From JALYGJ01 sp963781705 (GTDB lineage: Bacteria > Chloroflexota > Limnocylindria > Limnocylindrales > CSP1-4), in contig CAWAGP010000010.1 of assembly GCA_963781705.1 (NCBI GenBank), positions 248,001 through 312,000 of the forward strand: a stretch of DNA of 64,000 bases, in the 5' to 3' direction. The translations under genes and the position numbers were made by a program. This document shows, piece by piece, positions 53,693-63,304 of the stretch. Numbering within the stretch: the first letter of the stretch is position 1; each line of letters starts with the position of its first letter. Below the pieces are notes generated by a model. It did no database searches. It was given only the letters and a program-made list of their open reading frames with translations, and had not been told where the DNA came from.

Positions 53693-53718
53693 TAAGCGGC
53701 GGCTAAGCGCCGGATAAG
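53693..53718 (+). promoter_or_regulatory. Three TAAG direct repeats, 11-bp period
   Basis: TAAG begins at 53693, 53704 and 53715, exactly 11 bases apart, in TAAGCGGCGGC/TAAGCGCCGGA/TAAGGGCTGAT. It lies ~75 bases upstream of the lamin-tail gene. Same layout as at comEA and the 70-aa gene. Confidence 0.6.
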
Positions 53719-53794
53719 GGCTGATCGCCAGACTGAGCCACCTGCTCCTGGTCCGCCGCAGTCGTCCGCCGCACTCCCGCCGCGGAGGGTCGGT

Positions 53795-56700
53795 ATGTCC
53801 GGCGTTCGCCAACTCGTCCTGCCGCCGCTTGCGCGGCAGCCATCGCGTGCGCTGTTACTGGCCGCGTTTGCCTTGACCGCAGCGCTGGCCGGTGTATGGC
53901 TGGCGGCCTCGTCTTTGCCCGGCGAGTTGACCATCAGGCGTCTTGCCGCAGTCAGCTGGCCGCCATCGACGGGCGTGCTCGTGGGCGAGGTCTTGACGCG
54001 CGGCAGCGCCGCATCCGATCAGTACGTCGAGCTGTACAACGCGTCGAGCGAGGCGCTGAACCTGGCCGGGCTGGAGCTCGTTTACGTGACGGCGTCAGGG
54101 GCGACCGTCACTCAGAAGCAGAGCTGGTCCGATCAGGAGCTGTCGCCCGGTGCCCACCTTCTCATTGCCAACGCCAGCGGCGCTTACGCGGCCGAGGCGG
54201 ACGGCACCTTCAGTGGCGGCTTCTCGACCATCGGCGGCTCGCTCGTCCTTCGACGGGTCCCTGGGGGCGAGGTCGTCGATTCGCTCAGCTGGGGCAGCGC
54301 GTCGAGCACGTTTGTAGAGGGAGCGCCGGGGCAGGCGCCGCCGACAGGCAGCAGCCTGGAACGGCGCCCTGGGGCAAGCGGTGGCAACTCGCAGGACTCG
54401 AACGACAACTCGGCAGACACGCTCTTGCAGTCAAACCCGGTGGCTCAGGGCCTTAATTCGCCACCTGTGGGCTCGCCGCCGTCGCCATCGCCGACCAACG
54501 CGCCGCCTCTCTGTCCGACGCCTACGCCCAGCCCTACGCCCACGCCTACGCCCACGCCTACACCGACGCCCAGCCCTACGCCCACGCCTACGCCCATGCC
54601 TACCCGACGCCCAGCCCTACGCCCACGCCTACGCCGACGCCCAGCCCTACGCCCACGCCTACGCCGACGCCCAGCCCTACGCCCACGCCGACGCCAACAC
54701 CAACGCCTACGCCCAGCACCATCTCCATCGCGGTGGCGCGAGGCGAGCCACTCGGAACGAATGTCTCCGTGGTTGGCCAGCTCACCACCCCGGTCGGCCT
54801 GTTCGACGCTGGCCGGGGCGCGTTCATCGAGGATGGTGGAGCGGGCGTCGCACTGCGCCTGCTGTCGGGCGACTGGGCGCCCTTTGCCGTGGGCGACTCA
54901 CTGCTCGTCAGCGGTGTCCTGGTTAGCGACAGCGGCCAGCTCACGATCGAGCTGGACGACCCGAGCGCAGTGTCGTGGCTCAATAGTGGATCGCTGCCGG
55001 CACCGCTGATGGCCGCCACCGGTCTGCTGTGCGAACCATTCGAAGGGCGCGCCGTAAGCGTAAGCGGACTGATCGTCGACGATCCGGTCGTGCAGGACGA
55101 CGGGTTCTCGACGTTGATCGATGACGGCAGCGGCGCACTCGAAGTGGTCGTACCAGCTGCCTCCGGCGTCGTGCCTGAGGACCTACCCCGCGCGGGCCAA
55201 TTCACGTTGGGCGGCGTTGTCGGCCAGTTCGACCCCACCGGGGCCGGCACCGGCTACCGGCTCATCGTCCGGTTCCCGCAGGACGTCATGCCGCCCATGC
55301 CCACGCCGACGCCGTCGCCCTCGCCATCGCCAACAGCGACATCGACCGCTACGGCCTCGGATGGCCCGTTGTTGTCGATCGCCGAGGCGCGTGCGTTGCC
55401 GCTGGGCAGTACGGCCACGGTGACTGGCACGGTCACGGTGGCCGCAGGCTGGATCCTCGGCGACACAACGTTTGCGATCGAGGATGACTCCGCCGGTATC
55501 TATGTCAGGCTGCTGGCGCTGCCGCCCGACGGCGTCACGCCCGGGCGGCAAGTCGAAGTCACGGGCGAGCTCGCGGCGCCGTACGGCAACCTCGAGTTGC
55601 GGCCTGCGGGTGACGGCGTGGCCGTGCTCGGAATGGTCAACGAGGTCGTTCCGCGACCGCTCACAATGGCCGATCTTGGCGAGCAGACCGAGGGCCTGTT
55701 GGCGCGCGTCTCGGGCACCATCGACAGTGTCGCGGGGGGTTCCTCGGGTAGCGTGACGGTGATCCTCGCCGACGCCTCGGGCGAGGGGCGCATCTTCCTG
55801 CACGACACGCTCGGCGCGACCACGAGCGACTTCCACACGGGCGAGACGCTGTCCGTCACCGGCCTCGTCGGCGACCGTCTCGGTCTCTACCGCGTCTGGC
55901 CGCGGCAACCGCTCGACATCGTCCACAGCGCGGGGCCGACTCCGACGCCCGGGCTTACCCAGACGCCGACGTCGAGTTCAACACCGACTCCCTCGCCACG
56001 TCCGACTGCGACGACATCGGCCGCGCCCAGCGGGCCGACCGTCGCCATCGCCGAGGCGCTGCACAAACAGGGTCAGAGAGTGACCGTCGAAGGGACCGTA
56101 AGCGTGCGCGGAGGGCTGCTTGATACAAACGACCAGCGCGTCACGATCCAGGACGCGACGGCCGCCGTCCTCGTTCGTTTGCCAGACAACGAAGCAACGG
56201 CGGTGGGCGATCTCGTGCGGGTCACGGGAGTGGTGGGCACCTATTACGGCGCGCCCCAGCTCGCCGCCGACCAGCTGGTCGGAGTAAGTCGATCCGCCCT
56301 GACCGCGTTCGCCGTCAGCGGCGCACCGATCTCCGCCGATCTCGAGTGGCGGCTGGTCACCGTCACCGGCGAGATCACGGCGGTCAGCCGTGACGGGGAC
56401 GCGTGGCGCGCCGAGCTGGCCGTTGACGGCGGATCGATCCCGATCACCAGCTTGACCCGCAGCGCGATCCCCGCGACGGCGGTGGAGGAGGGCCACAAGG
56501 CGACGATCACGGGCATCGTCAAGCGCGCCTACCCGACCGCGTCCGATCAGCGCTTCTCGGTCGTGCCGCGCGCGACGACCGACATCGTCCTCGACGGCGC
56601 AATGGCGTCGCCGGGCGGATCGGTGGCGCCCACCGGCGGCATGGGGGCGAGTCTCCCGCCTGGGTCGCTCGACATGGGCGGTCCGGCCGCCCCTACCTCG

Positions 56701-57261
56701 GCGGCTGGCGCCAGCGGTGGCGGGCTGCCGTTGGCCGTCGCCCTGGTCGACCTGCCTGGCCACCTAGGTCAACTCGTGGCCGTGGGTGGTCGGGTCGCGG
56801 CGCTGAGCGGGACGTTGGTGGCCATCAGCGACGAAAGCGGCACGGCTCAGCTCAGGCTTGACGGGCCCGCGGCGGACATCGCAGCCGTGCTGTCGCCCGG
56901 TGATCTGGTCAACGCGGTGGGCACGGTCATCCGCGACGAAGACGGTGCGATCGCGGTGGCCGTCGAAGACGCCCAGGCGATCACGCGCCTGGTTCCCCTT
57001 GCTGGCGGACCCACGCAGCCGTCGCCGACCGACGGAACGCCGCGACCGCTGAGTAGCGCGAGCGTCGACGCGAGCGAGCCCCTGGCGACTGCCGCGCCCG
57101 CTGCTGCACTGGTCGCCCTCATTCTGCTTACCGCGGCGACGGCGCTGCTGGTCGCAGTAGCGCACCCGCGGACGCGTGTCGCCTTGTTTGTACGCCTGAG
57201 CGGCGTGCGCGAGCGCGCCAGAGCGGCACTAGCCGTCCGCTCCAAGCACGAGCCGAGTTGA
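53795..57261 (+). pseudogene. Large secreted lamin-tail / OB-repeat protein, one frameshift
   Basis: About 1,155 residues if the frame is repaired. Signal/anchor (~15-38), a lamin-tail-type domain (~62-180, LVGEVLTRGSAASDQYVELYNASSEALNLAGLELV), a long (Pro-Thr) repeat linker, then four or so OB-fold-like beta domains (VSVVGQLTTPVG, ATVTGTVTVAAG, VTVEGTVSVRGG, VAVGGRVAALSG) separated by Pro/Thr linkers, and a C-terminal transmembrane helix (AAALVALILLTAATALLVAVA). No catalytic motif. The frame changes at about 54604 inside the linker by loss of one base. GGAGGG lies five bases before the ATG. Similar architectures in secreted nucleases and adhesins suggest surface attachment; ligand unknown. 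Confidence 0.82.
54519..54717 (+). repeat. Pro-Thr coding repeat tract
   Basis: Approximate tandem repeats of CCTACGCCCACG- and CCGACGCCCAGC-type units encode a Pro-Thr-Pro-Ser linker. One base is missing near 54604, which changes the frame of the host gene. The unit is a multiple of three, so normal slippage would not shift frame. Confidence 0.8.
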
Positions 57262-57333
57262 CGCTCGCACTGCGTGGGGCCTATCGTCGCCCGCGTTCTC
57301 GCTCTCTCGTGGAGCGGCAAGCGTGGAGGATGA

Positions 57334-58188
57334 GTGCCAATCGCCGATCGCCGCGTGGCAGTGCCGGACACGGATCGGCAGTACCACATCGATCTCGAGC
57401 CAGGCCAGGTAGCGGAATACGTCCTACTGCCGGGTGACCCGGACCGGACGGCGCGCGTTGCCCGTCTGTTCGACGAGGTCGAGTTCGAGCACAGCAACCG
57501 CGAGTTCGCGTCGGCCACGGGTTCTTACAAGGGCAGGCGGGTGTCGGTCATCTCGACGGGCATCGGCGCCGACAACGTCGAGATCGTTATCGCCGAGGTC
57601 CTCGCCCTGACCGAGCACCCGACATTCATCCGTATTGGCTCGTGCGGAGCCCTGCGCGACGACATCGCGCTGGGCGACCTCGTCATCACCACCGGCGCCG
57701 TGAGGCTCGAGGCGACGACGAAGTACTTCGTGCACGAGGGCTATCCGGCGGTGGCCGACTACGTTGCGGTCGCCGCCCTCGTGGAGGCGGCCCATGTGCT
57801 CGGACATCGAGCGCACCTGGGCATCACCGCGACCGCGCCCGGCTTCTATGGAGCGCAGGCCCGGCCAATTCCGCAGTTGCCGATCCGCTTTCCTGATCTC
57901 GCCGACGAGATGGCCCGCCAGGGCGTCATCAACTTCGAGATGGAGGCGTCGGCGCTATTGGTGCTCGCAGGGTTGGCAGGATGCCGTGCGGGCGTCGTCT
58001 GCACCGCGTACGCTCAACGCGTGAGCGGCGCCTTCATCCAGGGTGAGCAGAAGGATCGGGCCGAGGCCGGTTGCATCGAGACCGGGCTCGAAGCGTTGCG
58101 GCTGCTGGCCGACATGGACGAGGCGGTCAAAACCGCCGGTGAGTTGCACTGGCGGCCCTCACTGTGGATGCCGGTAATGGCATCCTGA
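57334..58188 (+). CDS. Nucleoside phosphorylase (uridine/purine family)
   Basis: A 284-residue PNP/UDP-family phosphorylase that splits nucleosides to base and ribose 1-phosphate. Phosphate and sugar motifs LLPGDPDRT, STGIGADNVEI, RIGSCGAL, and the sugar-binding NFEMEASAL are present. Close in style to uridine phosphorylase, but substrate cannot be fixed by eye. GGAGG precedes the GTG start by six bases. The next gene, DUF5679, follows 67 bp later. Confidence 0.88.
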   Translation: MPIADRRVAVPDTDRQYHIDLEPGQVAEYVLLPGDPDRTARVARLFDEVEFEHSNREFASATGSYKGRRVSVISTGIGADNVEIVIAEVLALTEHPTFIRIGSCGALRDDIALGDLVITTGAVRLEATTKYFVHEGYPAVADYVAVAALVEAAHVLGHRAHLGITATAPGFYGAQARPIPQLPIRFPDLADEMARQGVINFEMEASALLVLAGLAGCRAGVVCTAYAQRVSGAFIQGEQKDRAEAGCIETGLEALRLLADMDEAVKTAGELHWRPSLWMPVMAS

Positions 58189-58255
58189 TGGCTGGCGGCG
58201 GAGTGGGCACCAGTCCGACTCGCCGAATTGATCGACATTAAGGGAAGGAGAAGAG

Positions 58256-58396
58256 GTGGCTGAAGCCTATTGCGTCAGGGACAAGATGAAGGTGGAGATC
58301 CAGAACCCGCAGAAGATCACGATGAAGAACGGCAAGCCTGCCATCAAGGGCACCTGTCCGAAGTGCGGCAACAGCGTCTTCCGCATCGGCGGCTGA
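58256..58396 (+). CDS. DUF5679-type zinc-ribbon protein, 46 aa
   Basis: A 46-residue protein with the DUF5679 pattern AEAYCV...KVEIQNPQ.ITMKNGKPA.KGTCPKCGNSVFRIGG. The second zinc knuckle CPKC is intact, but the first knuckle reads CVRD where relatives have CVKC, so one cysteine is an aspartate. GGAAGGAG lies five bases before the GTG. A strong terminator follows. Function unknown; probably a zinc ribbon of translation or transcription. Confidence 0.85.
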   Translation: MAEAYCVRDKMKVEIQNPQKITMKNGKPAIKGTCPKCGNSVFRIGG

Positions 58397-58418
58397 CGAG
58401 CCGACTTTCAGGATCAAC

Positions 58419-58451
58419 ATGGCCCCGGCCCACGCCGGGGCCATTTTCTTT
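58419..58451 (+). terminator. Intrinsic terminator after DUF5679
   Basis: 11-bp stem ATGGCCCCGGC/GCCGGGGCCAT, 4-base loop, then a TTTTCTTT run. The clearest intrinsic terminator in the window. Confidence 0.9.
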
Positions 58452-58478
58452 GCCCACGGATGAGCACGCGACGGCCCA

Positions 58479-58484
58479 TACAAT
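58479..58484 (+). promoter_or_regulatory. -10 element of the ROK kinase gene (leaderless geometry)
   Basis: TACAAT, six bases (CGCGAC), then GTG at 58491. Best -10 match among the leaderless set. Confidence 0.65.
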
Positions 58485-58490
58485 CGCGAC

Positions 58491-59489
58491 GTGACCCAGC
58501 CCGAACACGAAACGACGGGTGCGCGGCCGCTGACCAGGCAATCCCGATCGTCCCCTGTGCTGGCTCTCGACCTTGGCGGCACGCGGCTGCGCACGGCGCT
58601 GGCGCTGTCGGACGGCCGGCTCGCCGGCCGACGTTCGTCGCTGACGCCGCACGCCGGCGCGGAGACCGTCGCTGCGGCGTGCATCGACTCGTTGCGGGCG
58701 ACCCTCGCTGAGACGGCACAGCAGGCGGCCTTGCTCGGGCCGCCCAGCGCGCTGGGCATCTCGGCGCCCGGCCCGCTCGACCCTTTCGCCGGAGCGTTTC
58801 TCGATCCGCCCAACCTGGATCACAGCCTGTGGCACTTCCCGCTTGCCGCGCGCCTTGGCGCTGCGCTGGGGCTGGCAGCGGTGATGGCCGTCGACGTCCA
58901 GGTCGCGGCGCTGGCGGAGGGCGAGTTCGGCGCCGCGCGCGGTTTGACCGACTACGTGTACATGACCATCTCGACCGGCGTCGGCGGCGCGATTGTCAGC
59001 GGCGGACGGCTGCTGCGCGGGCCGGACGGCGTGGCGGGCGAGCTCGGCCATCTGACCATCGATATCAACGGACCGCGCTGCGGCTGCGGTGCGCGCGGCC
59101 ATCTTGAGGCGCTTGCGTCGGGGACCGGCATCGCCCGGGCGGCGCGCGAAATGGGCCTGGGCGAGATGGATGCGGCAGCGGTGGCGCGCGCCGAGGACGA
59201 CGGTAACGCGATCGCGGCGCAGATCATGGAGCGTGCCCGGCACGCGTTTGCCGCCGCGGCGGTGACGATCGTCGACGTTTTCAACCCACAGCGCGTGATC
59301 GTGGGCGGAGGCATCGCCCATGCGCAGGGCGATCGGCTCCTCGATCCCGCGCGCCGGGCGGTGCGCGAGTACGGCTATCACCGCCAGGCCGAGCGGGTCG
59401 AGATCGTCGCGGCCGAACTGGGCGACGATGTGGGCCTGGTCGGCGCACTGTCGCTGGTGGCCTTCACCGCCGCCGACGGCCGGTCTTGA
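58491..59489 (+). CDS. ROK family sugar kinase, probably glucokinase
   Basis: A 332-residue ROK protein. ATP motif LDLGGTRLR (~26-34), the HLTIDINGPRCGCGARGHLEAL zinc segment in which the third cysteine of the usual CxCGxxGC is a histidine (GH), and GTGIAR. It phosphorylates a hexose, most likely glucose, next to the lower glycolytic genes. A GTG start is supported by TACAAT-N6. No DNA-binding domain, so it is a kinase, not a ROK repressor. Confidence 0.88.
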   Translation: MTQPEHETTGARPLTRQSRSSPVLALDLGGTRLRTALALSDGRLAGRRSSLTPHAGAETVAAACIDSLRATLAETAQQAALLGPPSALGISAPGPLDPFAGAFLDPPNLDHSLWHFPLAARLGAALGLAAVMAVDVQVAALAEGEFGAARGLTDYVYMTISTGVGGAIVSGGRLLRGPDGVAGELGHLTIDINGPRCGCGARGHLEALASGTGIARAAREMGLGEMDAAAVARAEDDGNAIAAQIMERARHAFAAAAVTIVDVFNPQRVIVGGGIAHAQGDRLLDPARRAVREYGYHRQAERVEIVAAELGDDVGLVGALSLVAFTAADGRS

Positions 59490-59663
59490 TCGGCTGGGCG
59501 ATGATGAATGCAGTCAGGATGTTGTATCGGGAGCGGGCCATGTGGCCCTTCCCGCGCAAATGCCGTCAGTCAACGATGGCCAGGTAATCAAATGATCGTT
59601 CGCACGCTGCGGCTCTTTGGGCCGGGCGTTCGCCAAGCGCAAATCGACGACAAGGAGTAGGCA

Positions 59664-60698
59664 ATGACTGTGCGTGTGGGCATCAACGGCTTCGGCAGAA
59701 TCGGCCGGCAGTCGCTGAAGGCAATCATGGAGCGAACCTCCGGGATCGAAGTGGTCGCCATCAACGACCTGGTCGACACCGAGATGAACGCGCTCCTCTT
59801 CCGCTACGACTCGACCTACGGCCGCTATCCGGGAACCGTCGAGCACACTGACGACGCGCTGATAGTCGACGGCCACGAGATCAAGGTGCTCAAGGAGAGA
59901 GATCCCGCGACGCTGCCGTGGAAGGAGCTCGGTGTCGACATCGTGATCGAGTCGACCGGTCTGTTCACCGACGCGGACAAGGCGCGTGCCCACCTCGACG
60001 CCGGTGCGCGCAAGGTGATCATCAGCGCGCCGGCCAAGCACGAGGATGTGACCATCGTGCTCGGTGTCAACGAGCGGATGTACGACCCTGACAAGCACGA
60101 CATCATCAGCAACGCGAGCTGCACCACGAACTGCCTGGCGCCGGTGGCCAAGGTCGTCCAGGACGAGTTCGGCATCGTGCGCGGCCTGATGAACACGATC
60201 CACTCGTACACCAACGACCAGCGCGTGCTCGACGTGGCGCACAAGGATCCGCGGCGCGCCCGGTCGGCGGGGCAGAACATCATCCCTACGACGACCGGTG
60301 CAGCCAGGGCACTGGCCCTGGTAATCCCCGAGCTGAAGGGCAAGTTCGACGGCTTCAGCCTGCGCGTGCCGACACCGACGGTGAGCGTAGTTGACCTCAC
60401 CGCCGAGTTGGAGCGGCCGGCCACGGTCGAGGCGCTCAACGATGCCTTCCGCGCGGCCGCCGGCAACCACATGCAGGGCATCCTGGGCGTGACCGACGAA
60501 CCGCTGGTGTCGATGGACTTCAAGGGCGACAGTCGCTCGTCCATCGTCGACGCGCGGTCGACGATGGTGCTCGGTGACCTGGTCAAGGTGATCGCCTGGT
60601 ACGACAACGAGTGGGGCTACAGCTGCCGCATCGCCGACCTCACGGCATATGTCGGAGAGCGATTGCCGGCCGGCAAGATGGCCCCGGCGAACGCGTAG
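59664..60698 (+). CDS. gap: Glyceraldehyde-3-phosphate dehydrogenase
   Basis: A 344-residue NAD(P)-dependent dehydrogenase of glycolysis. Rossmann fold (GINGFGRIGRQ), the catalytic Cys153 in SNASCTTNC, His in IHSYTNDQR, and WYDNEWGYSCR near the end. AAGGAG lies before the ATG. It starts the gap-pgk-eno set. Position after the ROK kinase suggests coordinate expression of glycolysis, although there are 174 bases between them with no clear promoter. Confidence 0.98.
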   Translation: MTVRVGINGFGRIGRQSLKAIMERTSGIEVVAINDLVDTEMNALLFRYDSTYGRYPGTVEHTDDALIVDGHEIKVLKERDPATLPWKELGVDIVIESTGLFTDADKARAHLDAGARKVIISAPAKHEDVTIVLGVNERMYDPDKHDIISNASCTTNCLAPVAKVVQDEFGIVRGLMNTIHSYTNDQRVLDVAHKDPRRARSAGQNIIPTTTGAARALALVIPELKGKFDGFSLRVPTPTVSVVDLTAELERPATVEALNDAFRAAAGNHMQGILGVTDEPLVSMDFKGDSRSSIVDARSTMVLGDLVKVIAWYDNEWGYSCRIADLTAYVGERLPAGKMAPANA

Positions 60699-60726
60699 CG
60701 CAGCCGGACCGTCGGCCAGAGCCCTT

Positions 60727-60753
60727 CCCGGCGCCCGCCCGGCGGGCGCCGGG
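60727..60753 (+). other. Strong stem-loop between gap and pgk
   Basis: 12-bp perfect stem CCCGGCGCCCGC/GCGGGCGCCGGG with a 3-base loop, ending 23 bases before pgk. It may cause partial termination or protect an upstream mRNA end, as in other gap-pgk operons. Confidence 0.6.
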
Positions 60754-60776
60754 ACACACCACGAAAGCAGGCTGCC

Positions 60777-61997
60777 ATGGAAAAACTGACCGTTCGCGAC
60801 TTCGATCCGGAGGGCAAGCGTGTCCTCATGCGGGTTGACTTCAACGTGCCCATCGAAGACGGCAAGATCAAGGACAATTCGCGCATCCGCGCCGCCCTGC
60901 CGACGATCCACTATCTGCTCGACCACGGCGCGTCGGTGATCCTGATGAGCCATCTGGGCCGCCCCAACGGCAAGGTGGTCGAATCGGCGCGCCTGCGCCC
61001 GGTGGCTCAGCGGCTGTCGACGCTGCTGCGGCTGCCCGTGCCGATCACCGGCGACGCGCTCGGGGTGGGCACGCGTGATGCCGTCGCGCGGCTCAAGCCG
61101 GGCCAGGTGATGATGCTCGAGAACCTGCGTTTCCACGCGCAGGAGGAGGCCAACGATCCGGAGTACGCCAGGTCCCTTGCGAGCTACGGCGACGTTTACG
61201 TCAACGACGCCTTCGGCACGGCCCACCGGGCGCATGCCTCGACCGTTGGTGTTACCGAGTTTCTGCCCGCCTATGCCGGCCTGCTGATGGAAGCGGAGAT
61301 CAACGCCCTGTCACGGCTGCTCGAGTCGGTCGAGCATCCGTTCATCGCCGTCATCGGCGGCGCCAAGGTCTCGGGCAAGCTCGGCGTTCTCGATAACCTG
61401 GTGGACAAGGTCGACTCCTTCCTGATCGGCGGCGGGATGGCCAACACCTTCCTCGTTGCGCGCGGCAACACGGTGGGCAAGAGCCTGCTCGAGCGCGACC
61501 TGGTCGACGACGCGCGGCGCATCCTCGATAACGCCGAGAAGCACGGCGTCGAGATGATCCTGCCAACCGACGTTGTCGTCGCCAAGGAAGTCACCCGCGG
61601 CGCCGAGCACAAGGTCGTGCCCGTCCACAAGATCCCCAACTCCTGGTCGGTGGTCGACATCGGCCCGCTGACCATCCAGGCCTTCAAGCAGGCGCTCGAG
61701 CCCGCGCGAACGGTGTTCTGGAATGGCCCGCTGGGCGTCTTCGAGGTGCCCACCTTTGGTGACGGCACGCGCGCCATGGCGCGCCAGCTGGCCATGCTGG
61801 CCGACAAGGGCGTCACCGTCGTGGTCGGCGGCGGCGACTCGGTGGCGGCCGTCGAAGAGCTCGGTCTGACCGGCAAGATGACGCACATCTCGACCGGCGG
61901 CGGAGCGTCGCTCGAATTTATGGAGGGTCGCGAGTTGCCCGGCATCGCTGTGATCAAGGATCGAACCGCGGTAGCTGAAACGGCGGATGTGGCATGA
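60777..61997 (+). CDS. pgk: Phosphoglycerate kinase
   Basis: A 406-residue glycolytic kinase. RVDFNVPIEDGKI near the N-terminus, SHLGRPNG, GGAKVSGKLGVL, FWNGPLGVFE and GGGDSVAAVEE for ADP/ATP binding are all present. Length is normal. Its stop overlaps the eno start (ATGA). The ribosome site is weak (GAAAGCAGG). Confidence 0.98.
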   Translation: MEKLTVRDFDPEGKRVLMRVDFNVPIEDGKIKDNSRIRAALPTIHYLLDHGASVILMSHLGRPNGKVVESARLRPVAQRLSTLLRLPVPITGDALGVGTRDAVARLKPGQVMMLENLRFHAQEEANDPEYARSLASYGDVYVNDAFGTAHRAHASTVGVTEFLPAYAGLLMEAEINALSRLLESVEHPFIAVIGGAKVSGKLGVLDNLVDKVDSFLIGGGMANTFLVARGNTVGKSLLERDLVDDARRILDNAEKHGVEMILPTDVVVAKEVTRGAEHKVVPVHKIPNSWSVVDIGPLTIQAFKQALEPARTVFWNGPLGVFEVPTFGDGTRAMARQLAMLADKGVTVVVGGGDSVAAVEELGLTGKMTHISTGGGASLEFMEGRELPGIAVIKDRTAVAETADVA

Positions 61998-63304
61998 GCG
62001 CCATCGAACTCGTCGACGCGCACGAGATCCTCGATTCACGCGGCAACCCAACGCTCGAGGCAGTCGTCGTGCTCGAGTCGGGCGCGGTCGGCCGCGCAGC
62101 TGTGCCATCGGGCGCATCGACCGGTATCCATGAGGCGGTCGAGCTGCGCGACGGCGAGAAGGATCGCTACGGCGGCAAGGGCGTCCGCAAGGCCGTTGCC
62201 AACGTGACCGAGATCATCGCTCCCGCGTTGATCGACCAGGATGCCGGCGACCAGGCCGCCATCGACCAGTTGTTGATCGACCTCGACGGCACGCCCAACA
62301 AGAGCAAGCTCGGCGCCAACGCGATCCTCGGTGCTTCGTTGGCGTGCGCCCATGCCATGGCGGCCGAGTACGGCATGCCCCTCTATCGCTACATCGGCGG
62401 AGTGCAGGCGACCACGCTGCCCGTTCCGCAGTTCAACATCCTCAATGGCGGCAAGCACGCAGCCGACTCGACCGACTTCCAGGAGTTCATGGTCATGCCC
62501 GTCGGCGCGCCGACCTTCGGCGAGGCCCTGCGCGCCGGCTCGGAAGTGTTCCACGCCCTCAAGGCCGAGCTGCGCGAACGAGGTTTTGCCACCGGCCAGG
62601 GCGACGAAGGCGGTTTCGCGCCGTCGCTCGAGTCGAACCAGGCGGCGATCGAGGTCGTGCTCAAGGCGATCGAGCGGGCCGGCTACAAGCCCGGCGAGGA
62701 CGTCGCCATCGCCCTCGATCCGGCGGTCAGCGAGCTGGTCGATCTCGACGCACCGGCCGACGCCAACGGCGAGCTGACTTATCGGCTGCAGAAAGAGGGA
62801 CGCAGCCTGCGCACCGGCGAGCTGATCGATTTCTGGGCCGACTGGATCAAGCGCTACCCGATCGTGTCGCTCGAGGATGGCCTGGCGGAGGATGACTGGG
62901 CCGGCTGGCACGAACTCAACAAGCGCCTTGGCGCAAAGGTTCAGCTTGTCGGCGATGATCTGCTGGTGACGAACCCCGAGCGCGTCCAAAGGGCGATCGA
63001 TGAGGACTCCGTCAACGCGGTGCTGATCAAGCTCAACCAGATCGGCACGCTGACTGAGACGCTCAGGACGGTCGAGCTCACCCTGCACCATGGCTGGGGC
63101 GCGGTGATCAGCCATCGCAGCGGCGAAACCGAGGACACGACGATCGCCGACCTGGCCGTTGCCACCGGCGTCGGCCAGATGAAGTCTGGCGCCCCGTCGC
63201 GCTCCGAGCGCGTCGCCAAGTACAACCGGCTGCTGCGCATCGAGAACGAGTTGGGTATGTCGGCGCGCTTCCCCGGCACGGCCGCGCTGGCCAGGTCGCG
63301 GTGA
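61994..63304 (+). CDS. eno: Enolase
   Basis: A 436-residue enolase. Catalytic Glu in GDEGGFAPSL, Mg ligands Asp/Glu/Asp in ALDPA, SLEDGL and VGDDLLVTN, and the Lys of IKLNQIGTLTET are present. The loop NGGKHAADSTDFQEFM differs from the common ADNxVDIQEFM. Coupled to pgk by ATGA and to the next gene by GTGA, so gap, pgk, eno and the membrane gene form one unit. Confidence 0.98.
   Translation: MSAIELVDAHEILDSRGNPTLEAVVVLESGAVGRAAVPSGASTGIHEAVELRDGEKDRYGGKGVRKAVANVTEIIAPALIDQDAGDQAAIDQLLIDLDGTPNKSKLGANAILGASLACAHAMAAEYGMPLYRYIGGVQATTLPVPQFNILNGGKHAADSTDFQEFMVMPVGAPTFGEALRAGSEVFHALKAELRERGFATGQGDEGGFAPSLESNQAAIEVVLKAIERAGYKPGEDVAIALDPAVSELVDLDAPADANGELTYRLQKEGRSLRTGELIDFWADWIKRYPIVSLEDGLAEDDWAGWHELNKRLGAKVQLVGDDLLVTNPERVQRAIDEDSVNAVLIKLNQIGTLTETLRTVELTLHHGWGAVISHRSGETEDTTIADLAVATGVGQMKSGAPSRSERVAKYNRLLRIENELGMSARFPGTAALARSR

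Noticed and set aside
54519..54717. CRISPR-like array of short repeats
   Set aside because: The units are Pro-Thr coding repeats without unique spacers.
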